Shown: positions 1 to 9,185, counted from the first letter of the stretch. The stretch: DNA of 64,000 bases from Celeribacter indicus (GCF_000819565.1 NZ_CP004393.1:2418001-2482000); one strand, 5' to 3'. Notes: generated from the sequence alone by a model not told the origin. A program made the numbers and translations.

Positions 1-1014
1 CGAGCGGACCTTCTGCGGCGCGGGCGGCAGGTCGGAGGCGCGGATCCTCCTGTCTTTCGGCCAGCCGCTCAGATCGAGTCCGGTCATCTCGCGGATATTG
101 GCGAGTTTGCGCGCCTCGTCGGCCCCGGCGTGAGTGGCACGGTAGAGCTCGCGGGCTTCCGCCTCGGTCGCGGCGAGATAGAGGCTCAGCCCCGGCATCA
201 GCCGCACGGCATCCTCCGGGCGGCCATGCGCCCTGGCGCGGCGGCGCAGGTCGCGGCGCAGCTCGATCGCGGCCTCCATGTCGGGCGTCGAGGCAAAGGT
301 CGCGTCGGCGACGCGGGAGGCGAAGTCGCGCCCGGCCTCCGAGGCCCCCGCTTGCACGAGGGGAATGCGGCAGGCGCCCGTGGCCGCCCCCATGTTCGGC
401 ACGCCGAGGGGGCCCTCGACGCTGTAATACGTTCCCTTGAAATGGATCGGGCGCACCAGCTCGGCCCGGACGAACTGTCCCGTCTCCCGGTCCGGCTGCC
501 AGGCGTCGCCGGGGAAGCTGTCCCAAAGCCGGGTGACGATTTCCGTGACCTCCGCGGCGCGGGTGTAACGGTCTTCTGGCGAGGGCATGTCCTCGAGCGA
601 GAAATTCCTCTGGCCGTCGAGCGCGGTCACGATGTTCCACCCCGCGCGTCCCCCGGACAGCCAATGCAGCGACATGAGCATCCGGGCGAGGATATAGGGC
701 GGATAGAAGGTCGTGGACACCGTGGTCAGGAGGCCGATCCGGCTGGTCGCATGGGCGATCGCGCAGAGCAGGAGCGTCGGGTCCAGCCCCGCCATTCCCG
801 CGCCGCGCCCGAGCAGGCCCATGTTGACGGCGAGCGTGTCCGGCCGGAACACGAAATCCAGCTTCGCCGCCTCCGCCCGCCGCGCGATGTCGATGTAATA
901 GTCCTGGCCCATAAGCCCCTCGACCCCGCTGTCGGGGCGGCGCCAGGCCTCGCCGGAGAGCCATGTGGGGGTCAATGTCATGCCGATATGCAGCGGTGCG
1001 TCGGATGCACTCAT
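1..1014 (-). CDS. NtaA/SnaA/DszA-type FMN-dependent monooxygenase (3' end cut by window edge)
   Basis: Reading the minus strand from the ATG at 1014 gives an open frame of 338 codons that runs off the left edge. It begins MSASDAPLHIGMTLTPTWL and contains LSGGRAGWNIVTA (about residues 121-133) and the later segment VQAGASEAGRDFA, both characteristic of the bacterial luciferase-like NtaA/SnaA/DszA/DmoA monooxygenases. These two-component enzymes use reduced FMN from a partner reductase to oxidise organosulfur or aminopolycarboxylate compounds; the substrate here cannot be told. Family members are about 430-450 residues, so roughly 100 C-terminal residues lie outside the window. Metal- or sulfur-uptake genes often sit next to such enzymes, and an iron-type ABC permease remnant lies just upstream. 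Confidence 0.88.
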   Translation of the reverse strand, partial: MSASDAPLHIGMTLTPTWLSGEAWRRPDSGVEGLMGQDYYIDIARRAEAAKLDFVFRPDTLAVNMGLLGRGAGMAGLDPTLLLCAIAHATSRIGLLTTVSTTFYPPYILARMLMSLHWLSGGRAGWNIVTALDGQRNFSLEDMPSPEDRYTRAAEVTEIVTRLWDSFPGDAWQPDRETGQFVRAELVRPIHFKGTYYSVEGPLGVPNMGAATGACRIPLVQAGASEAGRDFASRVADATFASTPDMEAAIELRRDLRRRARAHGRPEDAVRLMPGLSLYLAATEAEARELYRATHAGADEARKLANIREMTGLDLSGWPKDRRIRASDLPPAPQKVRS

Positions 1015-1055
1015 CTTTCCTCTCCTCGGTCCTGGCCGGCGCGTCCGGGCCGGCC

Positions 1056-1469
1056 TCATGGTCGCGAGCGCCGGGTCAGCACCCACAGAAGATATCCGCC
1101 GCCGAGCAGTCCGGTCATCTGTCCCACGGGCAGGCTCAGGTCCAGCGGCGCGCGCTGGCTCGCCAGATCGGCGGCGAGCAGCAGGCCCGCGCCCATGAGG
1201 CTGGCGGCGAAGACGGGGATATGCGCTGTGCCGCTGAGGCGGCGGGCCAGTTGCGGCGCGGCGAGCGCGACGAAGCTGATGGGCCCCGCTGCGGCCGTGG
1301 CGACCGAGGTCATGCCGACGGCGGCAAGCACGGCAAGGATGCGGGTGCGGTCCACGGACACGCCGAGCGCGGCGGCGCTGTCCTCGCCGAGATCGAACAT
1401 CGCCAGCCGGCGCGACAGCAGGAGGACGACGGGTGCGAGCAGGAACAACCCGGCGGCGGCGGGCAGGAA
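1056..1469 (-). pseudogene. FecCD-family iron/siderophore ABC permease, 3' part only
   Basis: The minus-strand frame ending at the TGA at 1056-1058 encodes about 137 residues of a FecCD/BtuC-type permease. Recognisable parts are the LSRRLAMFDLGEDSAAALG coupling-helix region, the GPISFVALAAPQLAR motif and a hydrophobic C-terminal end (GLLGGGYLLWVL). Family proteins are about 330 residues, so more than half of the N-terminal side is missing. Permease-like sequence (LPAAAGLFLLAP) can be followed back to about 1469 and then stops making sense. From about 1470 the opposite strand encodes a TonB-dependent receptor that is also missing its front. The only start near the break is a TTG at 1448, which would give a non-functional fragment. 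Inference: a deletion removed the 5' halves of both divergent iron-uptake genes. Confidence 0.75.
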
Positions 1470-2747
1470 ATGGCGACGCGGCCCTATGACGACCTCGACA
1501 ACGCCTATGCGACCAGCCTGCCGGGGTGGGAGATCGAGGTGAATTCCGCCGCGCTCGACATCGACTATGACTTCTTCAACGGCATCCGCTTGTTCAACCA
1601 GCTACAGGTGAGCAAGAGCGATGTCGACCGTGTCACCGGCGTGGCGAGCGGCGATGCGGTGATCTCCTCCGAGGAGATCTCGAACGAGTTCCGGCTCTCC
1701 TTCGGGGAGAGCGGTGACAGGCTCTCCGGCCTCGTCGGCCTCTATGCCAGGAAGGTGGAGAGCGACGACCGGCTCTGGATGTATGTCACGAAGGCCGACG
1801 GGGTCGGGGCGGATACGCAATATGACGACACGAAGACCTATCTCGGCCTCTTCGGCGAGGTGACGTGGAACTTCGCGGAGCGCTGGAGCCTGAATGCCGG
1901 GCTGCGTGCCGAAAGGGACCGGATCGAACGGGAGGGCCAGTCGGCTTACATCACGGAACCCGCCGATTACGACGAAACCTTCACCGAGCTCCTGCCGCGC
2001 CTCTCCCTGTCCTACGAGCTGAACCCGGACTGGACGGTGGGTGCGCTCTACAGCCGCGGGTACAACCCCGGCGGCGTGTCGCCGAATTTCACCACTTTTC
2101 GGTGGGAGGAGTTCGACGCCGAGACCATCGACAACTACGAGCTCTTCACCCGCGCGAGCCTGATGGGCGACCGGCTCTTCGTCACGGCGAACCTGTTCTA
2201 CATGGATTATGCCGATGCGCAGTATAACATCCAGAACGCGGTGGCGCCGGGTGTGTTCAATATCTATACGATCAATGCCGAGGAATCCCATGCCTACGGG
2301 CTCGATCTCGGCGTCGATTTCGCGCCGAGCCAGGCGCTGCGCCTGAGCGGCAGCCTCGGCCTGCTCGAGACCAAGATCGAGGAGATCAGCCGGAACACGG
2401 ATTTCGAAGGCAATGCCTTCGCCAAGGCCCCGCCCGTCACGCTGACGCTCGGCGCCGACTGGGGCGTGACGGACAGGCTCCGTCTCGGCGGACAACTGCG
2501 CCATGTCGGCGGCGATTACTATTCCGACGTGGGCAATACCGGCGACTACAAGGTCGGCGACTACACGATCGCCGACATCCAGGCCTCATATGCCATTGTC
2601 GAGGGGCTCGAAGTCTACGGCTACGTGAACAACCTCTTCGACGTGCGCGAGGCGACGTTCAAGCAGTTCAACCGCACCGGCGGCGGCACGGAAGCCTCGA
2701 TCACGACGCCACGGACCGTCGGCATCGGTTTCCGCGGCACGTTCTGA
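1470..2747 (+). pseudogene. TonB-dependent outer-membrane receptor, C-terminal beta-barrel only
   Basis: From about 1470 to the TGA at 2745-2747 the plus strand encodes about 425 residues of alternating aromatic/hydrophilic beta-strands typical of a TonB-dependent receptor barrel. Examples are LPRLSLSYELNPDWTVGALY, LDLGVDFAPSQALRLSGSLG, and the closing segment YGYVNNLFDVREATF followed by a C-terminal phenylalanine (GIGFRGTF). The signal peptide, TonB box, plug domain and first barrel strands are absent; full receptors are about 650-800 residues. The frame is formally open upstream to 963, but that part is only antisense of the neighbouring genes. The partner remnant is an iron-type permease, so the lost locus was probably a siderophore or heme uptake system. 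There is no promoter or plausible start at the join, so it is unlikely to be expressed as a working receptor. Confidence 0.8.
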
Positions 2748-2868
2748 TCGCGATGGAACCGGGCGGGATGCGTCGTCGCGCTTCGCCGCCGACCGGGGAA
2801 CGCGTGCAGCCTGTCGAGGGGGAGGATGGCGATCCGGTCGCGGAGAGCGGCCCGCTCACGCGACCGCG

Positions 2869-4071
2869 TCAGTCGGGACTGCGTTGCGCGATCAGGAAGG
2901 AGAGCTGCGCGAGGAGGCCGGCGGCGGCGAGGACGAGGGCGGCGGACAGCGCGGGGTTGCCGCCGATGCCGCTGAGCGCGGCGCAAAGCGCGCCGATCAC
3001 CATCTGCATGCAGCCGTAGAGCCCCGAGGCCGATCCCGTCGCGGCTGGATTGAGGTTCAGCGCCTCCGACAGCGCCATGGGCGAGGCGATCCCCGCGCCA
3101 TAGCTGAACAGCAGCATCAGCAGGACGGTGAGCGCCACGCCCAGCCCGCCCGTCAGCACCACCAGCAGGAACAGCAGGGCGCCGAGACAGCTGATCAGGT
3201 TGCCGGTGACCATGAGCCGTCCGGTGCGGATCCGGCCGGCCAGCCGGTTGGCGGTCAGGCTGCCGAACCAGGCGCCGAGGATGTTGAAGGCGAGATAGGC
3301 CGCGATCTCGCCTTCCGGCCGGTGCAGCTGGTCGACGAAGATGAAGGGCGCCGCGCCGATATAGGCATAGAGCGCGGTCGTGGCGAAGCTGCCGCCGATG
3401 GCATAGCCCAGAAATCCGCGGGACCGCAGAAGCCGGAGGTAGTTGCCCATTACCACGCGCAGGTCCCGTCCCTCGGCCTCCGGGCCGCGCGGCAGCCGGC
3501 GCCAGACCAGCAGCAGGTTCGCCAGCCCCAGCAGGCACAGGAGGAGGAAGATCGAGCGCCAGCCGGTGACCGCCGACAGTCCCGCGCCGACCAGGGGGGA
3601 AATGCCGGGGCCGGTCATGACGATCAGGTTCATCAGCGAGAGCTTCTTGGCCGCCGCCTCGTGGCTGTTCCCGTCCCGCACCATCGCCCGGCCGAGGACC
3701 AGGCCGGAGCCGCCGCCGATCGCCTCGAAGAAACGGGCCGCGATCAGCAGTTCGATCGTGGGGGAGAGGAAGGCGACCAGCCCGGACAGGGCATAGATGA
3801 ACATGCCCGCGACCAGCACCGGGCGGCGCCCGTAGCGGTCGGCGACGGGGCCGTAGACGATCTGCGCCAGCGCCAGGCCCACGATATAGGCGCTGAGCGT
3901 CATCTGCGCCCCGCCGGCGGTGGTCCCGAAGGCATCCACCACCCGCGGCAGGGCCGGCACGAAGATGTGGATGGCCATCGTGCCGCTGAGCGTGAGCAAT
4001 GCCAGCAGCCAGAGCGGCGCCGGGGCGCGCGCGGAGGGGGCGGTTTCGGACGGGTGGAGGGGCATGGTCAT
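2869..4071 (-). CDS. Bcr/CflA-family drug-efflux MFS transporter
   Basis: This 400-residue inner-membrane protein has about 12 hydrophobic segments. MFS motif A is seen as GPVADRYGRRPV (about residues 74-85) and an antiporter-type glycine-rich stretch EAIGGGSGLVLGRAMVRD at about 115-132, which places it in the drug:H+ antiporter (12-TM) Bcr/CflA group. Members export compounds such as bicyclomycin or chloramphenicol and sometimes cysteine; the substrate here is unknown. The ATG at 4071 overlaps the stop of the upstream MarR-type gene by 4 bases (ATGA), so the two are translationally coupled. That is the usual layout of a locally regulated efflux pump. Length and motifs look intact. It converges with the receptor remnant at 2747. 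Confidence 0.88.
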   Translation of the reverse strand: MTMPLHPSETAPSARAPAPLWLLALLTLSGTMAIHIFVPALPRVVDAFGTTAGGAQMTLSAYIVGLALAQIVYGPVADRYGRRPVLVAGMFIYALSGLVAFLSPTIELLIAARFFEAIGGGSGLVLGRAMVRDGNSHEAAAKKLSLMNLIVMTGPGISPLVGAGLSAVTGWRSIFLLLCLLGLANLLLVWRRLPRGPEAEGRDLRVVMGNYLRLLRSRGFLGYAIGGSFATTALYAYIGAAPFIFVDQLHRPEGEIAAYLAFNILGAWFGSLTANRLAGRIRTGRLMVTGNLISCLGALLFLLVVLTGGLGVALTVLLMLLFSYGAGIASPMALSEALNLNPAATGSASGLYGCMQMVIGALCAALSGIGGNPALSAALVLAAAGLLAQLSFLIAQRSPD

Positions 4072-4538
4072 CCGGGGCTTTCGTGGTCGGGCCGGTCGGC
4101 GTCCAGCCGGTCAAGCACATGTTGCAGGACCTCGCGGGCGATCCGGATCCGCTCCTCGTCGAGGCCGGAGAGGACTTCGGCCTCGAGGCTGCCCGAAATG
4201 GCCAGCGCCCGCGCCGCCAGCGCCGCGCCCGCCGGGGACAGGCTCAGCGCCTTGGCGCGCCCGTCGCGCGGGTCGGGCGTGCTGAGCACCAGGCCGTCCG
4301 CCTCGAGCCGGGCGATGACCCGGACCAGGGAGGAACTGTCCAGCGACAGGGCGGCGGCGAGATCCTTCTGCCGGACCGGCTCTCCGGCGCGGGCGAGCTG
4401 GACGAGCGGCGCAAGGCCGGCCTCGGTGACACGGACGCCTTGCAGGCGCAGATCGACCGCCCGCCGCCAGCGCCGGCTCGCCTGGCCGATCAGCCTGCCC
4501 AGGCGGGGCGGCTCACCCTGCGTCTCGTCTTTGGACAT
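4068..4538 (-). CDS. MarR-family transcriptional regulator
   Basis: The 156-residue protein has the winged-helix core of the MarR family: VRQKDLAAALSLDSSSLVRVI is helix-turn-helix-like and ARLEADGLVLSTPDPRDGRA is the wing with its typical D-x-R-D-G-R loop. MarR proteins bind as dimers to palindromes near their own promoter and are released by phenolic or drug-like ligands. It is the first gene of a two-gene unit with the Bcr/CflA efflux pump (4-base overlap), so it most likely represses that pump. The ATG at 4538 is preceded at a suitable distance by AGGA. An imperfect palindrome lies just upstream at 4562-4581. Confidence 0.85.
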   Translation of the reverse strand: MSKDETQGEPPRLGRLIGQASRRWRRAVDLRLQGVRVTEAGLAPLVQLARAGEPVRQKDLAAALSLDSSSLVRVIARLEADGLVLSTPDPRDGRAKALSLSPAGAALAARALAISGSLEAEVLSGLDEERIRIAREVLQHVLDRLDADRPDHESPG

Positions 4539-4561
4539 GAGGATTCCTGCTGTTGCGAAAG

Positions 4562-4581
4562 ATAGATGACATACAAACTAT
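4562..4581. promoter_or_regulatory. Possible MarR operator
   Basis: An AT-rich stretch in otherwise GC-rich DNA, reading atagatgacatacaaactat, has matching ATAG/CTAT ends and a partly symmetric centre. It lies 24-43 bp upstream of the marR start, where an autoregulatory operator would be expected. The symmetry is weak, so this is a suggestion only. Confidence 0.3.
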
Positions 4582-4692
4582 TTTGCCGCAATGCACGAAA
4601 CTGCAACCGGGCCATGCGCGGACGGAGGGGGCGAGGCGGGTCCGGCGCGCGCCGGGACGAGGGCGGCGGGACTTCGCCGCGCGGGAGCGCCT

Positions 4693-5277
4693 CTACAGTT
4701 CGATCCGGAAGCGATAGCGGTCGGCCCGGTAGGTGATGATCGCGAATTCGACCGGCAGCCGGGCCGGGGAATGCGCGGTCCGCTGCGCGATCAGCACCGG
4801 ATCCTGCGGGGCGAGACCGAGGTCGCGGTGCAGGTCCGGGCCGGCCAGCCCGGCCTCGATGAATTCGACGCCGCCGGTGATCTCCGTCCCCGCATGTTCG
4901 CGCAGCCAGTCGTAGAGCGACCCGTGGGTCAGCTGTTCGGCGGTGGGCGGTGCGATCTCGGCAAAGATATCCGCGCGGATGTAGGAGCGGCTGATGCCGA
5001 TGAGGCGGCCGTTCGTCTTCAGCAGCCGCTTGAGGAAGAAGGGCTTGTCGGCCGAGGGTGTGCCGAGGGCCTGGCTGGCCTCTCCGGGGGGCGTGACGAA
5101 GCCGCAGTCGAGCACCTCGTAGCTTGCCGTCAGCCCGCGCGCCTTCATGTCCTCGGAAAAGCCGCGGATCTGGTGCATCTGCGTGTCGACCTTGCGATCC
5201 AGGACGATGGTGCCATGACCGGCCTGCCGGCTCACCAGCCCCTCGGACACGAGCTGTTGCATCGCGGCCCGCGCAAT
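4693..5277 (-). pseudogene. GntR-family (HutC/UTRA) regulator lacking its N-terminal DNA-binding part
   Basis: The frame ending at 4693 encodes a complete UTRA ligand-binding domain and only the tail of the GntR winged helix. Visible are ARAAMQQLVSEGLVSRQAG, which is the recognition-helix end and wing, then FSEDMKARGLTASYEVLDC and the C-terminal ARLPVEFAIITYRADRYRF typical of HutC-type UTRA domains. A full regulator is about 240 residues; about 50 N-terminal residues are missing. Sequence agreement with GntR stops at about 5272-5277, where the opposite strand becomes a sugar ABC permease that has also lost its front. An internal ATG at 5262 would give a 189-residue product unable to bind DNA. 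Inference: it once controlled the divergent sugar-transport operon. Confidence 0.78.
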
Positions 5278-6179
5278 TCGCCTCGGCCTACAACCTCCAG
5301 CAACTGACGATCAACGCGGCGATCATTCTCGTGCTGGCGATCGGGCAGACCTATGTGATCATCTCCAACGGCATCGACCTTTCCGTGGGGTCGGTCCTCG
5401 TCTTCTGCTCGGTCGTTTCCGCGCAGATCATGCTGGCGCTGTCGGGAGAACCGGGAACCACCTTCGGCACCACCTCGGCGGGCTGGGGCGTCATCCTCGC
5501 GGGAACGGTCGCGGCCATCCTGACGGGGATCGCCTGGGGCCTGCTGAACGGCTTCCTCGTGGCGGTGGCGAAGATCCCGGCGCTGATCGTGACGCTGGGC
5601 ACGCTGGGCATGGCGCTCGGCGGGGCGCAGATCCTGTCGGGCGGCACGGATGTGCGCGCGATGCCGGAGCTTCTGGTGACGCATGTCGGTTCGGGCCGCT
5701 TCCTCGGCCTTCCGACCCTGGTGGCGATCGCGGCGCTGGTCGTCGTGGTCGCGGGCCTGGTGCTGCACCTGACGCGGTTCGGCCTGCATACCTATGCGCT
5801 GGGGTCGAACATGGAAGGCGCCCGGCGCAGCGGCATCAGTGTCGTCCGCCAGACCCTCGGGGTCTATGCCGTCTCCGGCGCCATGGCCGGTATCGCCGCG
5901 GTGATGGCCAACGCGCGTTTCGCCACCACGACGATCAACGGTCACGCGATGGACAACCTGACCACGATTTCGGCCGTCGTGCTCGGCGGCACCAGCCTCT
6001 TCGGCGGCGTCGGCAGCGTCTTTGGCACGGTGGTGGGCGTCTTCATTCCGATCATCCTGCTGAACGGCTTCGTCATCCTCGGAATCCCGCCCTTCTGGCA
6101 GACGGTTGCCATGGGGGCGGTCCTGATCCTCGCCGTCTGGATCGACCAGCTCAAACGACGGCTCCGCAAGCGCGGCTGA
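5272..6179 (+). pseudogene. Ribose/xylose-type (RbsC family) ABC sugar permease, 5' truncated
   Basis: From about 5272 the plus strand encodes about 300 residues of a carbohydrate-uptake-2 permease. It starts inside the N-terminal region (ASAYNLQQLTINAAIILVLA) and carries the family signature GQTYVIISNGIDLSVGSV, then IPALIVTLGTLGMALGGAQI and the late GGTSLFGGVGSVFGTVVGV. About 20-40 N-terminal residues and the start codon are absent. The frame extends formally to 5124, but that part is the antisense of the GntR gene. The operon order ATPase-permease-binding protein is usual; here the ATPase is not in the window, so the deletion at about 5272 probably removed it with the promoter. Without start signals the protein may not be made. 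Confidence 0.78.
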
Positions 6180-6212
6180 CGCGCGTCCCCTCCCAACAGG
6201 AAAGGTAAGAAC

Positions 6213-7154
6213 ATGAAAAAGATGATCACGACCACGGCCCTGCTGGCCTTTGCCGGCCTCGGCGCGGCACAGGCGCAGGACGCAGGGTCGGTCGCCCTGG
6301 TGCTGGGCGTCAGCGGCTCTCCCTTCTATCAGGTGCTTCAGTGCGGGGCGATGGCGCGCGCCGAAGAGCTTGGCCTCGATCTGACCGTGTCCGCGGGCGA
6401 TCAGTTCGCCGCCGACAGCCAGATCCCGGTGGTGAACGCGGTGACGGCCGCGGGCCCGGACGTGGCCGCCATCGTGCCGACCGACATGCAGGCTCTGGTG
6501 CAGCCGATGCGGGAGCTGTCGGAGCGCGGGACCCGAGTCATCACCGTGGATCAGACCATCGCGGACAACAGCTTCGTGGAGACCGAGGTGCTGACGGACA
6601 ACGAAGCCGGCGGCGGGATGGCCGCGGAGATCATGGCCGAGATCCTCGGCGGCGAGGGAAAGGTCCTGATCATCACCCAGCCGCCGGGGTCGCTGGCGCA
6701 GGATGCGCGCACGCGCGGCTTCGAGGACAAGATCGCGGAATATGAGGGCATCACCTATATCGGTGCACAGTACCAGTCCGACGATCCGCAGAAGGCGGCG
6801 GAGATCGTGACCTCGACCCTGTCGGCGCATCCCGATCTCGCGGGGATCTTTTCGACCAACGATCAGGGGGCGATCGGCGCGATCACCGGCCTGCGCCAGG
6901 CGGGCGCGGTGGGCCGCGTGAAGATGGTGGCCTATGATGCCGCCTCCGCCGAGGTCGCGGCCCTGAAGAACGGTGCGATCCAGGCGCTGATCGCCCAGAA
7001 CCCCAAGCAGGAAGGGCAAGCGGCCATGGATGCCGCGCTGGCGCTGATCAACGGCGAGACGCTCGAGAAGACGACGATGACCGAACTCGTCGTCATCCGC
7101 GAGGACGAGCCGGACAAGGCCGACCAATACGAATACATCGCCGACTGCATGTGA
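6213..7154 (+). CDS. Periplasmic sugar-binding protein of an ABC importer
   Basis: This 313-residue protein has a clear signal peptide (MKKMITTTALLAFAGLGAAQA, cleavage before QDAG). Its two-lobe periplasmic-binding fold is of the ribose/galactose type (Peripla_BP_4), shown by VALVLGVSGSPFYQVLQCG near the N terminus, AAIVPTDMQALVQPMREL in the first lobe and GIFSTNDQGAIGAITGLRQA in the second. It would capture a pentose or related sugar in the periplasm and deliver it to the membrane permease. An AGGAAAGG ribosome-binding site sits about 10 bases before the ATG. It follows the truncated permease by 33 bp, so both were one operon. The gene is intact, but with the permease truncated and no ATPase nearby its transport function here is doubtful. 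Confidence 0.85.
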   Translation: MKKMITTTALLAFAGLGAAQAQDAGSVALVLGVSGSPFYQVLQCGAMARAEELGLDLTVSAGDQFAADSQIPVVNAVTAAGPDVAAIVPTDMQALVQPMRELSERGTRVITVDQTIADNSFVETEVLTDNEAGGGMAAEIMAEILGGEGKVLIITQPPGSLAQDARTRGFEDKIAEYEGITYIGAQYQSDDPQKAAEIVTSTLSAHPDLAGIFSTNDQGAIGAITGLRQAGAVGRVKMVAYDAASAEVAALKNGAIQALIAQNPKQEGQAAMDAALALINGETLEKTTMTELVVIREDEPDKADQYEYIADCM

Positions 7155-7168
7155 CCGGCGGTGTCGCG

Positions 7169-7206
7169 AAAACGGCCGGCCGCGCGGAGCCCCCGCGCGG
7201 CCGTTT
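7169..7206 (+). terminator. Strong hairpin after the binding-protein gene
   Basis: Fifteen bases after the stop codon is a near-perfect GC-rich inverted repeat: arms aaacggccggccgcgcgg and ccgcgcggccgttt flank a short loop. A T-poor tail follows, as is common for terminators in high-GC alphaproteobacteria. It fits the end of the sugar-uptake operon. Confidence 0.65.
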
Positions 7207-7252
7207 CCGGGCGGCGGGCAGGGCGGGGCCGGCCTGTCGCGACACATCGTCA

Positions 7253-7529
7253 GGCAACCGCCGATCTCATCTATGACCTCGGAGCAGACCGTTTTCTGGC
7301 GCCGGGTGCGCGCGAGGAGCGTTTCGATGAGCCCACGGTCCACCTGATGCGGGACCTGTTCCCCACGTCGCCCGAACGCCGTTCTCCCGGATCATCCGGT
7401 GACCAGGAGGGCCGGCCGGAGCGGTGGGCCGAGATCTGGGACAGGTTCGTCGACCATATGGACGACGCGGGGTCCGGGATGGGGGAATTCCGCCCTTTCC
7501 GGTGGAGCCCGACGACTGACACGGCTTGA
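7253..7529 (+). pseudogene. Unrecognised coding fragment (3' end of a lost gene)
   Basis: The frame ending with the TGA at 7527-7529 shows strong G/C third-position bias over about 90 codons, like the true genes around it and unlike its other frames. It begins to look protein-like at ADLIYDLGADRFLAPG and ends FRPFRWSPTTDTA. No domain is recognised. The nominal start at 7161 lies inside the upstream terminator hairpin and is not credible. I read it as the surviving 3' part of a gene whose front was lost, possibly in the same decay that produced the breaks at 1470 and 5272. It may alternatively be a short lineage-specific protein starting at an internal ATG or GTG. Confidence 0.35.
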
Positions 7530-7583
7530 ACCGTCCCCGACGCGGCACGCCACGACCGGCGGCGCCGGTCGCATCGACGGGCG

Positions 7584-9185
7584 TCAGGCGTGCGAGTCCA
7601 GAAGGCTCCGCAGTTGCGAGGGGAAAAGCTGCATCAGCCAGGTCTCGGTCCGTGCCTGTCCCTCCACCTCGACATACATGCGAAGGTCGATGGGCTCGTC
7701 GTCCTCCTCCGGGATCTCCGAGAAATCGAGATCGAAGATGGCGCGCCAGTAGCTCTCGCCCACGACGGGATAGGCCACAAGGCTCCCGGTGCTCCCGCGC
7801 GAGGTCGATACCACGGGCAGGATCGACGGATCGCGGTCGAGGCCCTCGAAACCGGTGTTCTCGAAATCGCACACGATCTTGACGATGCCCGGCGGTCTGG
7901 GCTGGCCGGGAATGCCGCCCGCACCGATGCGCGTCGCGATGAAACGCGCGGCATTCGGCGGCACGGGGGCGTCCTCGAACCAGGTCAGCCGATAGCTGAA
8001 ACTGTGCTCGCGATCCTGCCCGCCGGGGGTCCACATCGCGACGATATTGTCGTGGATCTCGTCATCGGTGGACAGCTCGATCAGGGTCACGGCCCCGTCT
8101 CCCCAGTCCTCCTTCGGTTCGACCCAGACGGAGGCGCGTTTCTCGTAGAAAACGCCGTCGTCCTGATATTCCTCGAATGCCCGCTCGCGCTGCATCAGCC
8201 CGAATCCCTTTACTCCCGGCGCGGAGAACTCGGAGGCCATGGTCCGCGGCGGATTGTTGAGGGGGCGCCAGATCCGTTCGCCGTTGGCGGCGTGAATTTC
8301 CAGCCCGTCGCTGTCATGCACCTCCGGGCGCCAGTCCGGCGCCACATGGGCATTGGGCTTGCCGAACCAGTACATCGAAGTGAGCGGCGCGAGGCCAAGC
8401 CGCTCCACATCCGCGCGCAGGAAGACATGCGCCTCCACATCCTGTGCGACGCCTTCCTCGCCTCGGGCGGAGTAGATCCTGTAGGCCCCGGTCGCGCGCG
8501 GGCTTTCCAGAAGCGCATAGGCCGTCAGATCGCCATCCTCGCCCTGGTCGAGCCAGAAGCGGGTAAACCGCGGAAACTCCTCCGGTCCGCCCGCGATCGC
8601 CGTGTCCAGCGCCAGGCCGCGCACCGACATCCCGAACTGGCCGGAATAACCAGACGTCCGCCAGTAGGAGGCGCCGAGGAAGGCCATCCAGTCGTCGCCA
8701 TCCGGCCGGTCCTGAACGCGGAAGCCTGCGAAGCCTTCCGTCCGTGTGAGCTGGTTGGCGGGGTTGTCGCCGGGGATGTCGAAGAATTCCTTCGAAAAGA
8801 CCACCTCCCGCGCCATGCCGTCCTGTAGCGCATAGACATGCACCGGCTCGCGGAAATACCGCCCCGGAAAGAAGAACTGCACCGGCGAGGCCCCGTCTTC
8901 GTTCCACAGCGTGCGGTCTTTGCGGAACGCGATCTGGTTGTGACGGTCATAGTCGACCTGATCGAGAACATCGCCATCGGCGACACGCATCGGCACGAAC
9001 TCCTCGCGCGCCAGGGACTGCGCGGTCTCGCGCAGCTGTGCGAAGGAGAACGGCTCGGCAGGCCCGAGCCCGGAGGATCCGGTGCTTCCCTTCTGCGCGC
9101 GGGCCAGCTCAGGCAGGAGAAAGAATGCGCCGGCGCCCACGGCGGAGGCAAGCATTCTGCGGCGGGAGAGTGCGATGTCAGACAT
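7584..9185 (-). CDS. OpgG/OpgD-type periplasmic glucan biosynthesis protein (Tat-exported)
   Basis: The 533-residue protein belongs to the MdoG/OpgG family, which modifies the backbone of osmoregulated periplasmic glucans. Family segments are seen in order: FSFAQLRETAQSLAREEF, VQFFFPGRYFREPVHVY, SYWRTSGYSGQFGMSVRGLA, LTSMYWFGKPN, and FSYRLTWFEDAP before the C-terminal immunoglobulin-like domain. The ATG at 9185 is preferred over 9239 because the protein then begins MSDIALSRRRMLASAVGAG, a twin-arginine signal, as in OpgD. No glucosyltransferase gene (opgH) is adjacent, so it acts with a partner elsewhere or as an orphan paralogue. The gene looks complete, and the product should be folded in the cytoplasm and exported by Tat. 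Confidence 0.88.
   Translation of the reverse strand: MSDIALSRRRMLASAVGAGAFFLLPELARAQKGSTGSSGLGPAEPFSFAQLRETAQSLAREEFVPMRVADGDVLDQVDYDRHNQIAFRKDRTLWNEDGASPVQFFFPGRYFREPVHVYALQDGMAREVVFSKEFFDIPGDNPANQLTRTEGFAGFRVQDRPDGDDWMAFLGASYWRTSGYSGQFGMSVRGLALDTAIAGGPEEFPRFTRFWLDQGEDGDLTAYALLESPRATGAYRIYSARGEEGVAQDVEAHVFLRADVERLGLAPLTSMYWFGKPNAHVAPDWRPEVHDSDGLEIHAANGERIWRPLNNPPRTMASEFSAPGVKGFGLMQRERAFEEYQDDGVFYEKRASVWVEPKEDWGDGAVTLIELSTDDEIHDNIVAMWTPGGQDREHSFSYRLTWFEDAPVPPNAARFIATRIGAGGIPGQPRPPGIVKIVCDFENTGFEGLDRDPSILPVVSTSRGSTGSLVAYPVVGESYWRAIFDLDFSEIPEEDDEPIDLRMYVEVEGQARTETWLMQLFPSQLRSLLDSHA

Noticed and set aside
130..1542. 470-codon open frame on the plus strand
   Set aside because: It is the antisense of the flavin monooxygenase and permease genes. 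The minus-strand frames match known families, and this one is repeat-poor arginine/proline-rich noise typical of high-GC shadows.
5232..7343. 703-codon minus-strand open frame
   Set aside because: It runs antisense through the sugar permease and binding protein and has no recognisable domain; its length is a GC effect.
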